DNA from: an uncultured Lachnospiraceae bacterium
Lineage (GTDB): Bacteria; Bacillota; Clostridia; Lachnospirales; Lachnospiraceae
Length of the DNA: 35,504 bases
Assembly: GCA_910587295.1 (NCBI GenBank)
Contig: CAJULP010000105.1
Span: 1 to 35,504, forward strand
Direction: 5' to 3'
Below are positions 24,416-31,922 of the stretch, in pieces. Position 1 is the stretch's first letter; each line of letters begins with the position of its first letter. The translations under genes and the position numbers were made by a program. Under the pieces are notes generated by a model. The model was given only the letters and a program-made list of their open reading frames with translations, ran no database searches and was not told the origin of the DNA.

Positions 24416-25651
24416 ATGAAAAAGAAGAAATATGTGGTGGTGCTAGGGGATGGAATGGCGGATGAACCCATAGAATCGCTTTTCGGGAAAACGCCTTTGG
24501 AATATGCCGATACCCCTGCGCTTGACAGGTTAAGCCCTCTTTCAGAGATTGGGATGGCGTATACCATCCCGAAAGGGATGAAGCCGGGATCCGATACTGC
24601 CAATCTTTCCGTTTTGGGATATGATCCGGCAAGGTATTATTCCGGACGTTCCCCGTTGGAAGCTTTGAGTATCGGCGTGCCCATGAAAGACACGGACGTG
24701 GCAATCCGGTGTAATATCGTGACCATTTCTGAGGAGGATGTGCCCTTTGAGAAAAAAAGGATCCTTGACCACAGCTCAGGGGAAATATCCACCGAGGAAT
24801 GCGCTGTGCTTTTGGATGCGGTAAAAAAAGAGCTTCAAAATGAAACCTACCGGTTTTATACAGGAACCAGCTACCGGCACTGCCTGATCTGGGATCAAGG
24901 CAGCGTGGTGGAGTTAACGCCTCCCCATGACGTGCTTGGACAGGTGATAGGAACGTACCTGCCGGCCCAGAAGGATCTGCTTTATATGATGAAAAAAAGT
25001 TATGAGATCTTAGTGGAACATCCTGTCAATATAGAACGGAAAAAAAGAGGCTTGAACCCGGCTAACTGCTGCTGGTTCTGGGGGGCAGGAACCAAGCCGG
25101 CGCTTTCTTCTTTTCAGGAAAAATACGGCTTAAAGGGGATGATGATTTCGGCGGTGGATCTGCTGAAAGGGATCGCCACAGGCGCCGGGATGGGCGTGGC
25201 TTGCGTGGAAGGTGCCAACGGCGGTTTACATACCAATTACGAGGGTAAGGTCCAGGCAGCCTTAAACGCCCTTGAGGGTGGTTACGATTTTGCATATATC
25301 CATGTGGAGGCGCCGGACGAGATGGGACATCAGGGAAGCGTGGAAAAGAAGGTCCAGGCCATCGAATATCTGGACCAGCGCGTGATAGGCCCCCTGACCA
25401 GGGCGTTAGATGAGGAAGGAACCGCCTATAGGCTCCTTGTGATGCCGGATCATCCCACTCCGGTCCGGGTACGGACCCATACGGCGGATGGCGTGCCTTA
25501 TCTTCTTTATGACAGCGAAAGCCACAAAGACGAGAGCTGGCATTACAATGAAAAGGAAGCAGCAAAAAGCGGAAATGAAATTACGCTGGGGCATACCATC
25601 ATGGATAGGCTTACAAAAAACAGTAAAAATGAGGAGAAGATTTTAAAATGA
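24416..25651 (+). CDS. iPGM-like phosphotransferase, probable homoserine kinase
   Basis: A 411-residue member of the archaeal-type cofactor-independent phosphoglycerate mutase family (COG3635). Metal and catalytic landmarks are GDGMAD (Asp12), the SDTANLSVLGYDP segment (residues 59-71), HVEAPDEMGHQG and MPDHPTPVRVRTH. Although usually annotated as phosphoglycerate mutase, some bacterial members placed with threonine genes are proposed or shown to act as homoserine kinase. Here it sits between hom and lysC, with a 1-bp gap upstream and a 4-bp ATGA overlap downstream, and no GHMP-type thrB is present in the window. I therefore favour homoserine kinase; glycolytic mutase activity cannot be excluded. 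Confidence 0.85.
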   Translation: MKKKKYVVVLGDGMADEPIESLFGKTPLEYADTPALDRLSPLSEIGMAYTIPKGMKPGSDTANLSVLGYDPARYYSGRSPLEALSIGVPMKDTDVAIRCNIVTISEEDVPFEKKRILDHSSGEISTEECAVLLDAVKKELQNETYRFYTGTSYRHCLIWDQGSVVELTPPHDVLGQVIGTYLPAQKDLLYMMKKSYEILVEHPVNIERKKRGLNPANCCWFWGAGTKPALSSFQEKYGLKGMMISAVDLLKGIATGAGMGVACVEGANGGLHTNYEGKVQAALNALEGGYDFAYIHVEAPDEMGHQGSVEKKVQAIEYLDQRVIGPLTRALDEEGTAYRLLVMPDHPTPVRVRTHTADGVPYLLYDSESHKDESWHYNEKEAAKSGNEITLGHTIMDRLTKNSKNEEKILK

Positions 25652-26967
25652 AAAAAGTTGTTAAATTCGGGGGAAGCTCCCTTGCCAGTGCCGAGCAGTT
25701 CAGGAAGGCAGCGGATATCATCCATGCGGACAAGGAAAGAAGATACGTAGTGCCTTCCGCCCCCGGCAAGCGGTTCCCGGCGGATACCAAAGTTACGGAT
25801 ATGCTTTATAGCTGTTATCATCTGGCGGAGGAAGGTCAGGACTATGCCGGAGAATTAAAGGAAATAGAAGCAAGGTATCAGGAGATCATCGACGGGCTGG
25901 GCCTTTCCCTTTCCCTGAAAGAGGAATTTGAGACGATCCACAAGCAGTTTCAGGAAAAAGCCGGTGAAAACTATGCCGCATCCAGAGGGGAATACTTAAA
26001 CAGCATTATTATGGCGGCGTTTCTGGGCTATGAGTTCATCGATGCGGCGCAGGTGATCCGATTTGATGAAAATGGTGATTTTGATCCGGAAGTGACCAAC
26101 CAGATTTTAGGGGAAAGGTTAAAAGGCATGGAACATGCCGTTATCCCGGGATTTTATGGAGCGTTTGCGGATGGCAGGGTGAAGACTTTTTCAAGGGGCG
26201 GGTCCGATATCACCGGATCTATCGTAGCCAGAGCGGTGAGAGCCGATGTGTACGAAAACTGGACGGACGTATCCGGTTTTTTGGTTGCCGATCCCAGGAT
26301 CATTGAAAACCCGGAAGCCATCGAGACCATTACCTATAAAGAACTGCGGGAGCTTTCTTACATGGGGGCTGGGGTGTTCCATGAAGATGCCATCTTCCCG
26401 GTAAGGCGGGAGGGGATCCCCATCAATATCCGCAACACTAACAAGCCGGAAAACGCAGGTACCTGGATCGTGGAGAGCACCTGTCAGAAATCCCGTTATG
26501 TGATCACGGGGATTGCAGGGAAAAAGGGATTCTGCTCCGTTAACATTGAAAAAGCAATGATGAACTCGGAGATCGGATTTGGCAGAAAAGTGCTGCAGGC
26601 TTTTGAGGATTACGGGATATCTTTTGAACATGTTCCGTCGGGCATCGACACCATGACGATATTTGTCCATCAGGATGAGTTTATCGACAAAGAGCAAAAG
26701 GTGGTCTCAGCCATCCATAGGCTTGCGGATCCGGACAGCATTGATATTGAAGCGGATCTTGCGCTGGTTGCGGTGGTGGGCCGTGGGATGAAGTCGACAA
26801 GAGGAACCGCCGGCAGGATCTTTTCCGCACTGGCACATGCCAACGTGAACGTAAAGATGATCGACCAGGGTTCCAGTGAGCTGAACATCATCATCGGTGT
26901 GGCAAATGATGATTTTGAGACTGCCATCAAGGCGGTTTATGATATTTTTGTGGTATCACAGCTATAA
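25648..26967 (+). CDS. lysC: Aspartate kinase
   Basis: A 439-residue monofunctional aspartokinase, the first step of the lysine/threonine/methionine pathway (ATP-dependent phosphorylation of aspartate). KFGGSSLAS (residues 5-13) is the kinase signature. FSRGGSDITGSIVARAV and YENWTDVSGFLVADPRI are further catalytic landmarks. The C-terminal 150 residues contain two ACT units (for example SVNIEKAMMNSEIGFGRKVL and VAVVGRGMKSTRGTAGRIF), so allosteric feedback by lysine or threonine is expected. It starts at the ATGA overlapping the preceding stop. It ends the operon, and a small ACAATG/CATTGT dyad follows it. Confidence 0.96.
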   Translation: MKKVVKFGGSSLASAEQFRKAADIIHADKERRYVVPSAPGKRFPADTKVTDMLYSCYHLAEEGQDYAGELKEIEARYQEIIDGLGLSLSLKEEFETIHKQFQEKAGENYAASRGEYLNSIIMAAFLGYEFIDAAQVIRFDENGDFDPEVTNQILGERLKGMEHAVIPGFYGAFADGRVKTFSRGGSDITGSIVARAVRADVYENWTDVSGFLVADPRIIENPEAIETITYKELRELSYMGAGVFHEDAIFPVRREGIPINIRNTNKPENAGTWIVESTCQKSRYVITGIAGKKGFCSVNIEKAMMNSEIGFGRKVLQAFEDYGISFEHVPSGIDTMTIFVHQDEFIDKEQKVVSAIHRLADPDSIDIEADLALVAVVGRGMKSTRGTAGRIFSALAHANVNVKMIDQGSSELNIIIGVANDDFETAIKAVYDIFVVSQL

Positions 26968-27011
26968 CAATGTCACCGGGCGGCATTGTCAGGTCTGTCA
27001 TGATTGCAGAG

Positions 27012-27779
27012 CTATCTGTTTTCTGCCATATGTCTTCTGCTTCCGGATGCAACGAACAGGATCCCGGCTGCAGCAGCCCAGAGCAGGAAGGATTGGAGCA
27101 TCCCGGCATAGCGGTATCTTTCCCCGGTCCATATGGTGTAGATATCGTTGGTGATATAGGTGGTGGGCAGAAGCTTTGCGATGGTCTGTACCCCGGTGGG
27201 CATGGAGTCGTAGCTTAGCCCCATCATACCGGAAAAGAGCATGATGGCGAAATAAAATATCATGACAAGGCAGTAGGTCGGCCCGAATTTTTTGAGAAAG
27301 GTTGCAATCCCGTGGGCAATGCACAGAAAGATTACGGTAAGCGCCAGCATACAGGCGGTATAAATTGTGATGCCGGATAGAGCCGGGGCTTTGATCGTAA
27401 GAAAAAGGCAGCCGTAAATAAAATAAAGAATGAAAACGGCAAGGATAAAGATAAGCTCGGCAGCAATCCGGTTGTGCAGCGTTGTCCTGGAGCTGATTCC
27501 GAACAGCTCTAATCGTTCCGGAATCCCCTTTTCCATCTCCTGGGCTCTGGTTGCGGCATACCCCATCAGGGCAATGGCCAGGGGGATGATCGTTCCCATG
27601 CCGAGAAAAACGGAAGTGGAAATGACAGCTATGGTTTCCGGGTCCGCAGCTTCGGCGCAGGCGGCCCGGATGACGATATAGGACATCAGAATAGGCATGG
27701 CGATGCCGAAAAGATGCACATAGGGGTTCCCGGTAATGTTCCTTAATTCAAACAGTATCATATTACGTTTATTTTTCAT
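27012..27779 (-). CDS. ABC transporter permease (ABC-2 type)
   Basis: A 255-residue integral membrane protein with about six hydrophobic segments and an ABC-2-type layout: a cytoplasmic start (MILFELRNITGNPYVHLF), a charged loop RAQEMEKGIPERLELFGIS that resembles the coupling helix region, and a C-terminal basic tail. It overlaps the 3' end of the ATPase gene by 11 nt. The ATG at 27779 has GGAGAAT just upstream, so the start is well supported and the longer frame to 27827 is rejected. With the ATPase it should form an exporter; the cargo is unknown (peptide antibiotic, lipid or other). It faces lysC tail to tail. Confidence 0.85.
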   Translation of the reverse strand: MKNKRNMILFELRNITGNPYVHLFGIAMPILMSYIVIRAACAEAADPETIAVISTSVFLGMGTIIPLAIALMGYAATRAQEMEKGIPERLELFGISSRTTLHNRIAAELIFILAVFILYFIYGCLFLTIKAPALSGITIYTACMLALTVIFLCIAHGIATFLKKFGPTYCLVMIFYFAIMLFSGMMGLSYDSMPTGVQTIAKLLPTTYITNDIYTIWTGERYRYAGMLQSFLLWAAAAGILFVASGSRRHMAENR

Positions 27780-28647
27780 TATTCTCCTCGCTTTCCCGCT
27801 TTTTTGCGTTGATGTAAAGAATTTCAATATCCTGATTACTCCGTTTGTAGTTTATGTTGCGGGAAAGCAAAAGACCCGCCAGTTCTTTTTCCACGTCCTC
27901 ATTGTCGCAGGATAAAGCGATCAGGTGGGCTGGTGATGCCAGGCGCCTATAGCCTGCGGTCAATTCTTCATGCTCAGCGCAGCGGTCGAGGATGATCACA
28001 GCCCTTCCGCAGTATTTGTGGAACAGCTCTTTTGTCCGCCCGTAATCTACTACTTTTCCCTTATCCAAAATTAAAAGCTTATCCGCAAGCTGCTCCAATT
28101 CATCATAATAATGGGAAACGATGCACAGCCCGGCGCTTTTATCCCGATACCAGCCTGCCAGCTTTTCTACCAGCTTTTGGCGTGTTTCAAAGTCCAGACC
28201 GGAAGTGACTTCGTCATAAAAGGTTAAGGGAGCGTCCTGCATCATCACCAGGATGATGGTAAAACGCTGTTTTTGGCCGCCGGAAAGCCTGGAATATTTT
28301 TTCTTTAAGCAGGGCTCAAATTCCAGATAGGAGATCAGTTCCTTTAGCTTTGGGTTTTGTGATATCCTGGTTGCAAGGATTGCTTCCATGATGTATTTTA
28401 CGGGCATGGAATCGGTGTATTCATTAAACTGCATATGGGCAGCCATTTGTTCTGGTGAAAGGTCCGTCCTGATAGTTCCTTTATAATTTACCAGTCCTAA
28501 GATGCTGCGCACCAGAGTGGTCTTGCCGGCTCCGTTAGAACCGATCACGCCGATCCGGTCCCCCTTTTCAATGACGATGGGGCGGTCAATGGTAAGGGCT
28601 GTCTCACTGCCGTAGCACACTTTTAGATTTTGGATTGTCAATAGCAT
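27769..28647 (-). CDS. ABC transporter ATP-binding protein
   Basis: A 292-residue ATPase. Walker A GSNGAGKTT is at residues 36-44, the signature LSGGQKQR at 121-128, and Walker B LTFYDEV with Asp145-Glu146. The switch His is in IVSHYYDEL. The Walker B box has Tyr-Asp-Glu rather than the usual Leu-Asp-Glu. The C-terminal 80 residues extend beyond the core with a small extra domain (VIILDRCAEHEELTAGYRRL), as in CcmA/BcrA-type exporters. It is the first gene of a two-gene unit with its own regulated promoter at 28684-28726, and the permease follows with an 11-nt overlap. Confidence 0.93.
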   Translation of the reverse strand: MLLTIQNLKVCYGSETALTIDRPIVIEKGDRIGVIGSNGAGKTTLVRSILGLVNYKGTIRTDLSPEQMAAHMQFNEYTDSMPVKYIMEAILATRISQNPKLKELISYLEFEPCLKKKYSRLSGGQKQRFTIILVMMQDAPLTFYDEVTSGLDFETRQKLVEKLAGWYRDKSAGLCIVSHYYDELEQLADKLLILDKGKVVDYGRTKELFHKYCGRAVIILDRCAEHEELTAGYRRLASPAHLIALSCDNEDVEKELAGLLLSRNINYKRSNQDIEILYINAKKRESEENNEK

Positions 28648-28683
28648 AAATTAAGTTTCTCCCTTCCTGTTTTTCTGTAAAAG

Positions 28684-28726
28684 ATTGTACCATCCGGATA
28701 TGAATTTCCGATGAAGCCGGGATGAA
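28684..28726 (-). promoter_or_regulatory. ABC operon promoter with three direct repeats
   Basis: On the minus strand there are TTCATC (28726-28721), TTCATC (28715-28710) and TTCATA (28704-28699), with starts exactly 11 bp apart. A 9-bp gap and TACAAT (28689-28684) follow. The repeats overlie the -35 region, where no consensus -35 is seen. This is the classic layout of a promoter activated by an OmpR-family dimer. The same layout occurs at 30868-30899. Confidence 0.7.
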
Positions 28727-28728
28727 TC

Positions 28729-30213
28729 TTACTGGGAGAAATAAACTGTGGCTGACACGCTTTCCCCCTCGTTGGTTACGGTTAAAGTAATCTGGGATAG
28801 GGCAGCGTAATAGGAAGCGATGTAAAGCCCTAAGCCATGGCCCTTCAGGTCGTGGTTTCCGCTGACAAATGGCTCAAAAATATGAGGCAGCAGGCCGTCG
28901 GGGATGCGGGTACCGTAATTTTGGATTTGGATCTGGCCGGGGGAGGTGCGGATCTCAATTTTGCCGCCGGCAGGGGTGTAGGAGATGGCGTTGGATAACA
29001 GGTTATCCAGAATCAGTGTGGCAGCCCGTTCATCCGTAAAGACATGTCCACTTTGTCCTTCCCTGGGGATAAGGGTCAGATTTTTATCCGAAATGATTTC
29101 CTGACAGGCCAGGAGCCGGGAAGCAAGCAGTGCGTCCAGGTCAAGGGCCTGAATCTGAAGCTGATCTTTTAGGCGGTTTAAGGCTAAGATATCCTCTGTC
29201 ATCCTGCTCATGGAAAGCAGATGCTCTTTGACCTTGGGAAGGTAAAGCGATACATCCTTGTACTTCCCGATTTTCCTGATCATGCCGTCCACCAGAAGGA
29301 GTGCGGCGGATATAGGAGTCTTTAGCTGGTGGGAAGAGGCTCTGAGGAAGATTTCCTGGCGTTTGTTTTCCGCTGCCAAGGCTTCGTTTTTCTGTTCCAA
29401 CTCTTGATAATTCCGGGCGATAAGCCGCTGGGCCGGAACTACGATCCCCCGGGAGTAAATGCGGGAGAACAAAAGCACCAGCAAAAGGATCGCTGCGGCA
29501 AGGGCAGGGAGACTTTGCAGGACCACCGGGCGGATTTCGCGGATATCGGGGGTCACAACGGGAAGCAGAGAAAGGATCAGGGCATCATCGGTTTTTTCGA
29601 TAGCAATGTAATTGGTATAACTGTTATTGTCATCCTCTATGCCGGCTTCTAGGATTACAAGGGTTTCCGAAATGGAGTGATAACGAAAATATTCATTTTT
29701 AAATTCTCCATTCAGGTTTTGCACCTGCAGTGATTCCACTTCGACAGGAAGGTCTTTGGTGCTGGAAGACGTAAGTTCGGACATGGAGTCCCGAAAGAGA
29801 GTTGCCCATTCTGCAAAAAAAATGCCGGTATCCGCTCCCAAGCTCTGGATAAGATCAGCCGTCTCTAAGCCGTTAAGCATGTCCTGGAGGTGGTGGAATT
29901 TTTCAAGCAATGCAGGGGCGGTCAGCGTAATCTTGACTGAGAAGGATTTTCCTGAAAGCAGCAGGGAATCTCCTTCGCCAGGGATGCGGACGGAAAAACA
30001 TGCGGTGGGATTTTTGACCCGGATGTTTTCATAGCTGCCAGTTTCCACGTAGGTGCGGTGCTGCGCACGGATCGACTGCAGGTTATCGTCCATAATATAG
30101 TCCACATATAAGGAAGGGATCATATAGATAAAGTAGCAGATTAAAAAAAACAGTAAAAGTCCTGCAAGCAAAAGGCTGTAGGCGAGATTTTTCCGTTCCG
30201 GGTTTTTGTTCAT
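28729..30213 (-). CDS. Sensor histidine kinase
   Basis: A 494-residue membrane kinase. Membrane segments at about 12-34 and 231-251 enclose a 195-residue extracytoplasmic sensor domain of no family I recognise. A coiled linker (270-288) leads to the H-box with His295 in ASSHQLKTP. The ATP-binding domain shows the N-box (LDNLLSNAISYTP, Asn404 and Asn408), an F-box-like HIFEPFVSG and the G-box GHGLGLYIA. The ATG at 30213 has GAAGGAGG 7 nt upstream. It follows the response regulator gene after 16 bp. No bacitracin-type short sensor is seen, so it probably binds its signal outside the cell rather than through the ABC transporter. Confidence 0.92.
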   Translation of the reverse strand: MNKNPERKNLAYSLLLAGLLLFFLICYFIYMIPSLYVDYIMDDNLQSIRAQHRTYVETGSYENIRVKNPTACFSVRIPGEGDSLLLSGKSFSVKITLTAPALLEKFHHLQDMLNGLETADLIQSLGADTGIFFAEWATLFRDSMSELTSSSTKDLPVEVESLQVQNLNGEFKNEYFRYHSISETLVILEAGIEDDNNSYTNYIAIEKTDDALILSLLPVVTPDIREIRPVVLQSLPALAAAILLLVLLFSRIYSRGIVVPAQRLIARNYQELEQKNEALAAENKRQEIFLRASSHQLKTPISAALLLVDGMIRKIGKYKDVSLYLPKVKEHLLSMSRMTEDILALNRLKDQLQIQALDLDALLASRLLACQEIISDKNLTLIPREGQSGHVFTDERAATLILDNLLSNAISYTPAGGKIEIRTSPGQIQIQNYGTRIPDGLLPHIFEPFVSGNHDLKGHGLGLYIASYYAALSQITLTVTNEGESVSATVYFSQ

Positions 30214-30229
30214 TTGAAGTCCTCCTTCT

Positions 30230-30832
30230 TTAAAGCAGTGTCTGGTCAAATTGGTAGCCTACCCCGATCACGGTCTTGATGCAGGGGATGGGCAGTTCTC
30301 TGGTGTACACCCGGCCCGGGTGCCGGTAAAGAGTCTGGAGAAGGAGATATTCGCTTAAGGTAAGAGGCAGGCGCTGTCCGTTATAAAGAGCACGGTATGC
30401 CTCAGAATCCAAGGTAAGGCCGGAATCGGATGCTTTAACGGCGGCAGAGGAAAGTGCGGTCCTTCTGAGGATCGTCTCCATGCGCTTTAACAGGATAATG
30501 GGTGAGACCGGCTTGATCACGTAATCGTCAGCATAATGGTTAAAGGCTCTGATCTGGGTCTTTTCGTCATCTAAGGCGGTGAGCATAATGACGGCCATTT
30601 CGGGCTGACATTCCCGGATTTTGGCAAGGACGCCAAAGCCATCCGTGCCGGGCACCATGATGTCTAAAACGGCGATGTCATATCTGCGTGAGTTGATCAG
30701 GGATATGGCTTCGTCGCCGTTTGGAACAGATGTGACCTGATAGCCGGAGAGTGTCATATATTCAGTCAGTACTTCGCAAATGGTGGGTTCGTCCTCCAAA
30801 AAAAGGACCTGGTAAGATGTTTGATCGGTCAT
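30230..30832 (-). CDS. OmpR-family response regulator with truncated winged helix
   Basis: A 200-residue regulator. The receiver domain is complete: acidic pair in FLEDEP (Asp14 region), phosphoacceptor Asp57 in VLDIMVPG, Thr in MLTALDD and Lys107 in VIKPVSP. The effector domain starts normally (LTLSEYLLLQTLYRHPGRVYTREL) but then jumps directly to PIPCIKTVIGVGYQF, the end of the fold. Roughly 32 residues that normally carry the recognition helix (the VDVHIRRLRKKL region) are missing, in frame. DNA binding should be lost or strongly changed. The start at 30832 has AAGGAAG just upstream. It is co-transcribed with the histidine kinase. Confidence 0.88.
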   Translation of the reverse strand: MTDQTSYQVLFLEDEPTICEVLTEYMTLSGYQVTSVPNGDEAISLINSRRYDIAVLDIMVPGTDGFGVLAKIRECQPEMAVIMLTALDDEKTQIRAFNHYADDYVIKPVSPIILLKRMETILRRTALSSAAVKASDSGLTLDSEAYRALYNGQRLPLTLSEYLLLQTLYRHPGRVYTRELPIPCIKTVIGVGYQFDQTLL

Positions 30833-30876
30833 GGTATACTTCCTTATCATAGTTTATGTCATAAGGAAGTATACCA
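30832..30876. repeat. 16-bp perfect inverted repeat over the regulator start
   Basis: TGGTATACTTCCTTAT (30832-30847) is the exact reverse complement of 30861-30876, with a 13-nt centre. One arm holds the -10 box (30868-30873) and the other the ribosome binding site and first base of the regulator's ATG. If transcription starts near 30861, the two arms are not both in the mRNA, so it is more likely a DNA-level operator; read-through RNA would form a hairpin that hides the ribosome binding site. Confidence 0.75.
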
Positions 30877-30899
30877 CGTTGATATGAATTTGGTATGAA
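30868..30899 (-). promoter_or_regulatory. Response-regulator promoter with two direct repeats
   Basis: On the minus strand there are TTCATA (30899-30894) and TTCATA (30888-30883), 11 bp apart. A 9-bp gap and TATACT (30873-30868) follow. Spacing to the -10 box is identical to that at the ABC promoter, and GATATGAATTT (plus strand) is shared by both sites. Positive autoregulation is inferred. Confidence 0.65.
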
Positions 30900-30926
30900 G
30901 ATATTCGCTGGAAACGTTTCGCTTAT

Positions 30927-31793
30927 TTATTCCATAAAAAGATCATTCTTTTTCATGGATTCAAAGTCAACTGTCTCATCCCAGAGAAATGCCAGGTACT
31001 TAAGGGCAGTTTCCGGACGCTGGGTGTTGATGATGAAGCCAAATACCGGCTGTGCCTGTCCGTAAGAACCGGTCTTTTGGATAAAAGGGGATTCTTCCAT
31101 ATAAATGCCTACGGGAACTGGCTGTTCCATGTTTTCCGGGTGCCGGTGGGTCTCGGCTTCCGCAAGGATATCTTCCAAAGAAGCCGCCGCCCCTTCGTCG
31201 GAGGAGATCATGGCTTCGTTCTCGTAGTCCGAATCCTCATTAGCCTTAGCGATGGGGGCATAGTCAATATAGTAGAACCGGTCCTTGTGTTTTTGAAATT
31301 CTTCGGGAGGAAGGACTTCCGACAGGTCTGCAAACATTTCCGTGTTGGCGTAATTGTTAAACACCTGGGAGTCAAACACCACCGCATCCAGATCGTGGCC
31401 CTGCACCTGGGCAACCATCTTCTGCATGGTAGCCATGTCGTATTCCGATGGGGTGGAATAGGACAGGGTGGAGGAGGTGTCAATAAAGCAGTCATAGGTC
31501 TCTAAGTCGATCCCCGCATATTCACTGAAAGCGGTTTCCATGGATTCGGCAGAAAGACCGATGGAATTTAACATGATCCCATAGAAGGCATAATCCTTGG
31601 CGCTTAAGATATCGTGGATCAATGTTCCGCCAAGCAGGATGACCACGACGGCAGTAATGGTATGTACTTTATAATAATCCCAGAAATACTGCCATTTTCC
31701 CTTTAAAGACATGTCCTTTGTCTTGTGCTGCTGTTCCCTGATCTCGTCTATGACACCGCGGTAAGGACGCGGCTCTTTTTCTTTTTTACCCAT
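30927..31793 (-). CDS. Single-pass membrane protein of unknown function
   Basis: A 288-residue protein with a basic N-terminus (about 40 residues, PYRGVIDEIREQQHKTKDM) and one membrane segment (about 43-63, TITAVVVILLGGTLIHDIL). The outer domain has about 220 acidic residues. This domain reads like a solute-binding-protein fold (HDLDAVVFDSQVFNNYANTE, then PEEFQKHKDRFYYIDYAPIA and PVPVGIYMEESPF), but it has no permease partner and is fixed to the membrane. The AraC gene lies upstream on the same strand, but this gene has its own strong promoter. The function is not known. Confidence 0.65.
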   Translation of the reverse strand: MGKKEKEPRPYRGVIDEIREQQHKTKDMSLKGKWQYFWDYYKVHTITAVVVILLGGTLIHDILSAKDYAFYGIMLNSIGLSAESMETAFSEYAGIDLETYDCFIDTSSTLSYSTPSEYDMATMQKMVAQVQGHDLDAVVFDSQVFNNYANTEMFADLSEVLPPEEFQKHKDRFYYIDYAPIAKANEDSDYENEAMISSDEGAAASLEDILAEAETHRHPENMEQPVPVGIYMEESPFIQKTGSYGQAQPVFGFIINTQRPETALKYLAFLWDETVDFESMKKNDLFME

Positions 31794-31843
31794 GATGAGT
31801 TCCTTCCTTTATGTTTCTTTTGCGTTTTGAGCATTGTAATCAT

Positions 31844-31872
31844 ATGATAACGATTTTGAAAAAAAGTGTCAA
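31844..31872 (-). promoter_or_regulatory. Promoter for the 288-residue membrane protein
   Basis: On the minus strand there is a perfect TTGACA (31872-31867), a 17-bp spacer and TATCAT (31849-31844), about 50 bp before the start. Confidence 0.6.
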
Positions 31873-31922
31873 TGACAAGAAAAATAATATCTGTTAAAAA
31901 AACATAAACAATTCTAAAAAAT

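Noticed and set aside
24416..25651. Plain glycolytic phosphoglycerate mutase
   Set aside because: Operon context with hom and lysC favours homoserine kinase, though the family allows both.
26967..26989. Terminator after lysC
   Set aside because: The stem is only 6 bp (ACAATG/CATTGT) and no T-run follows on either strand.
31077..31505. 142-codon plus-strand frame
   Set aside because: Antisense shadow of the 288-residue membrane protein gene; its composition is not protein-like.
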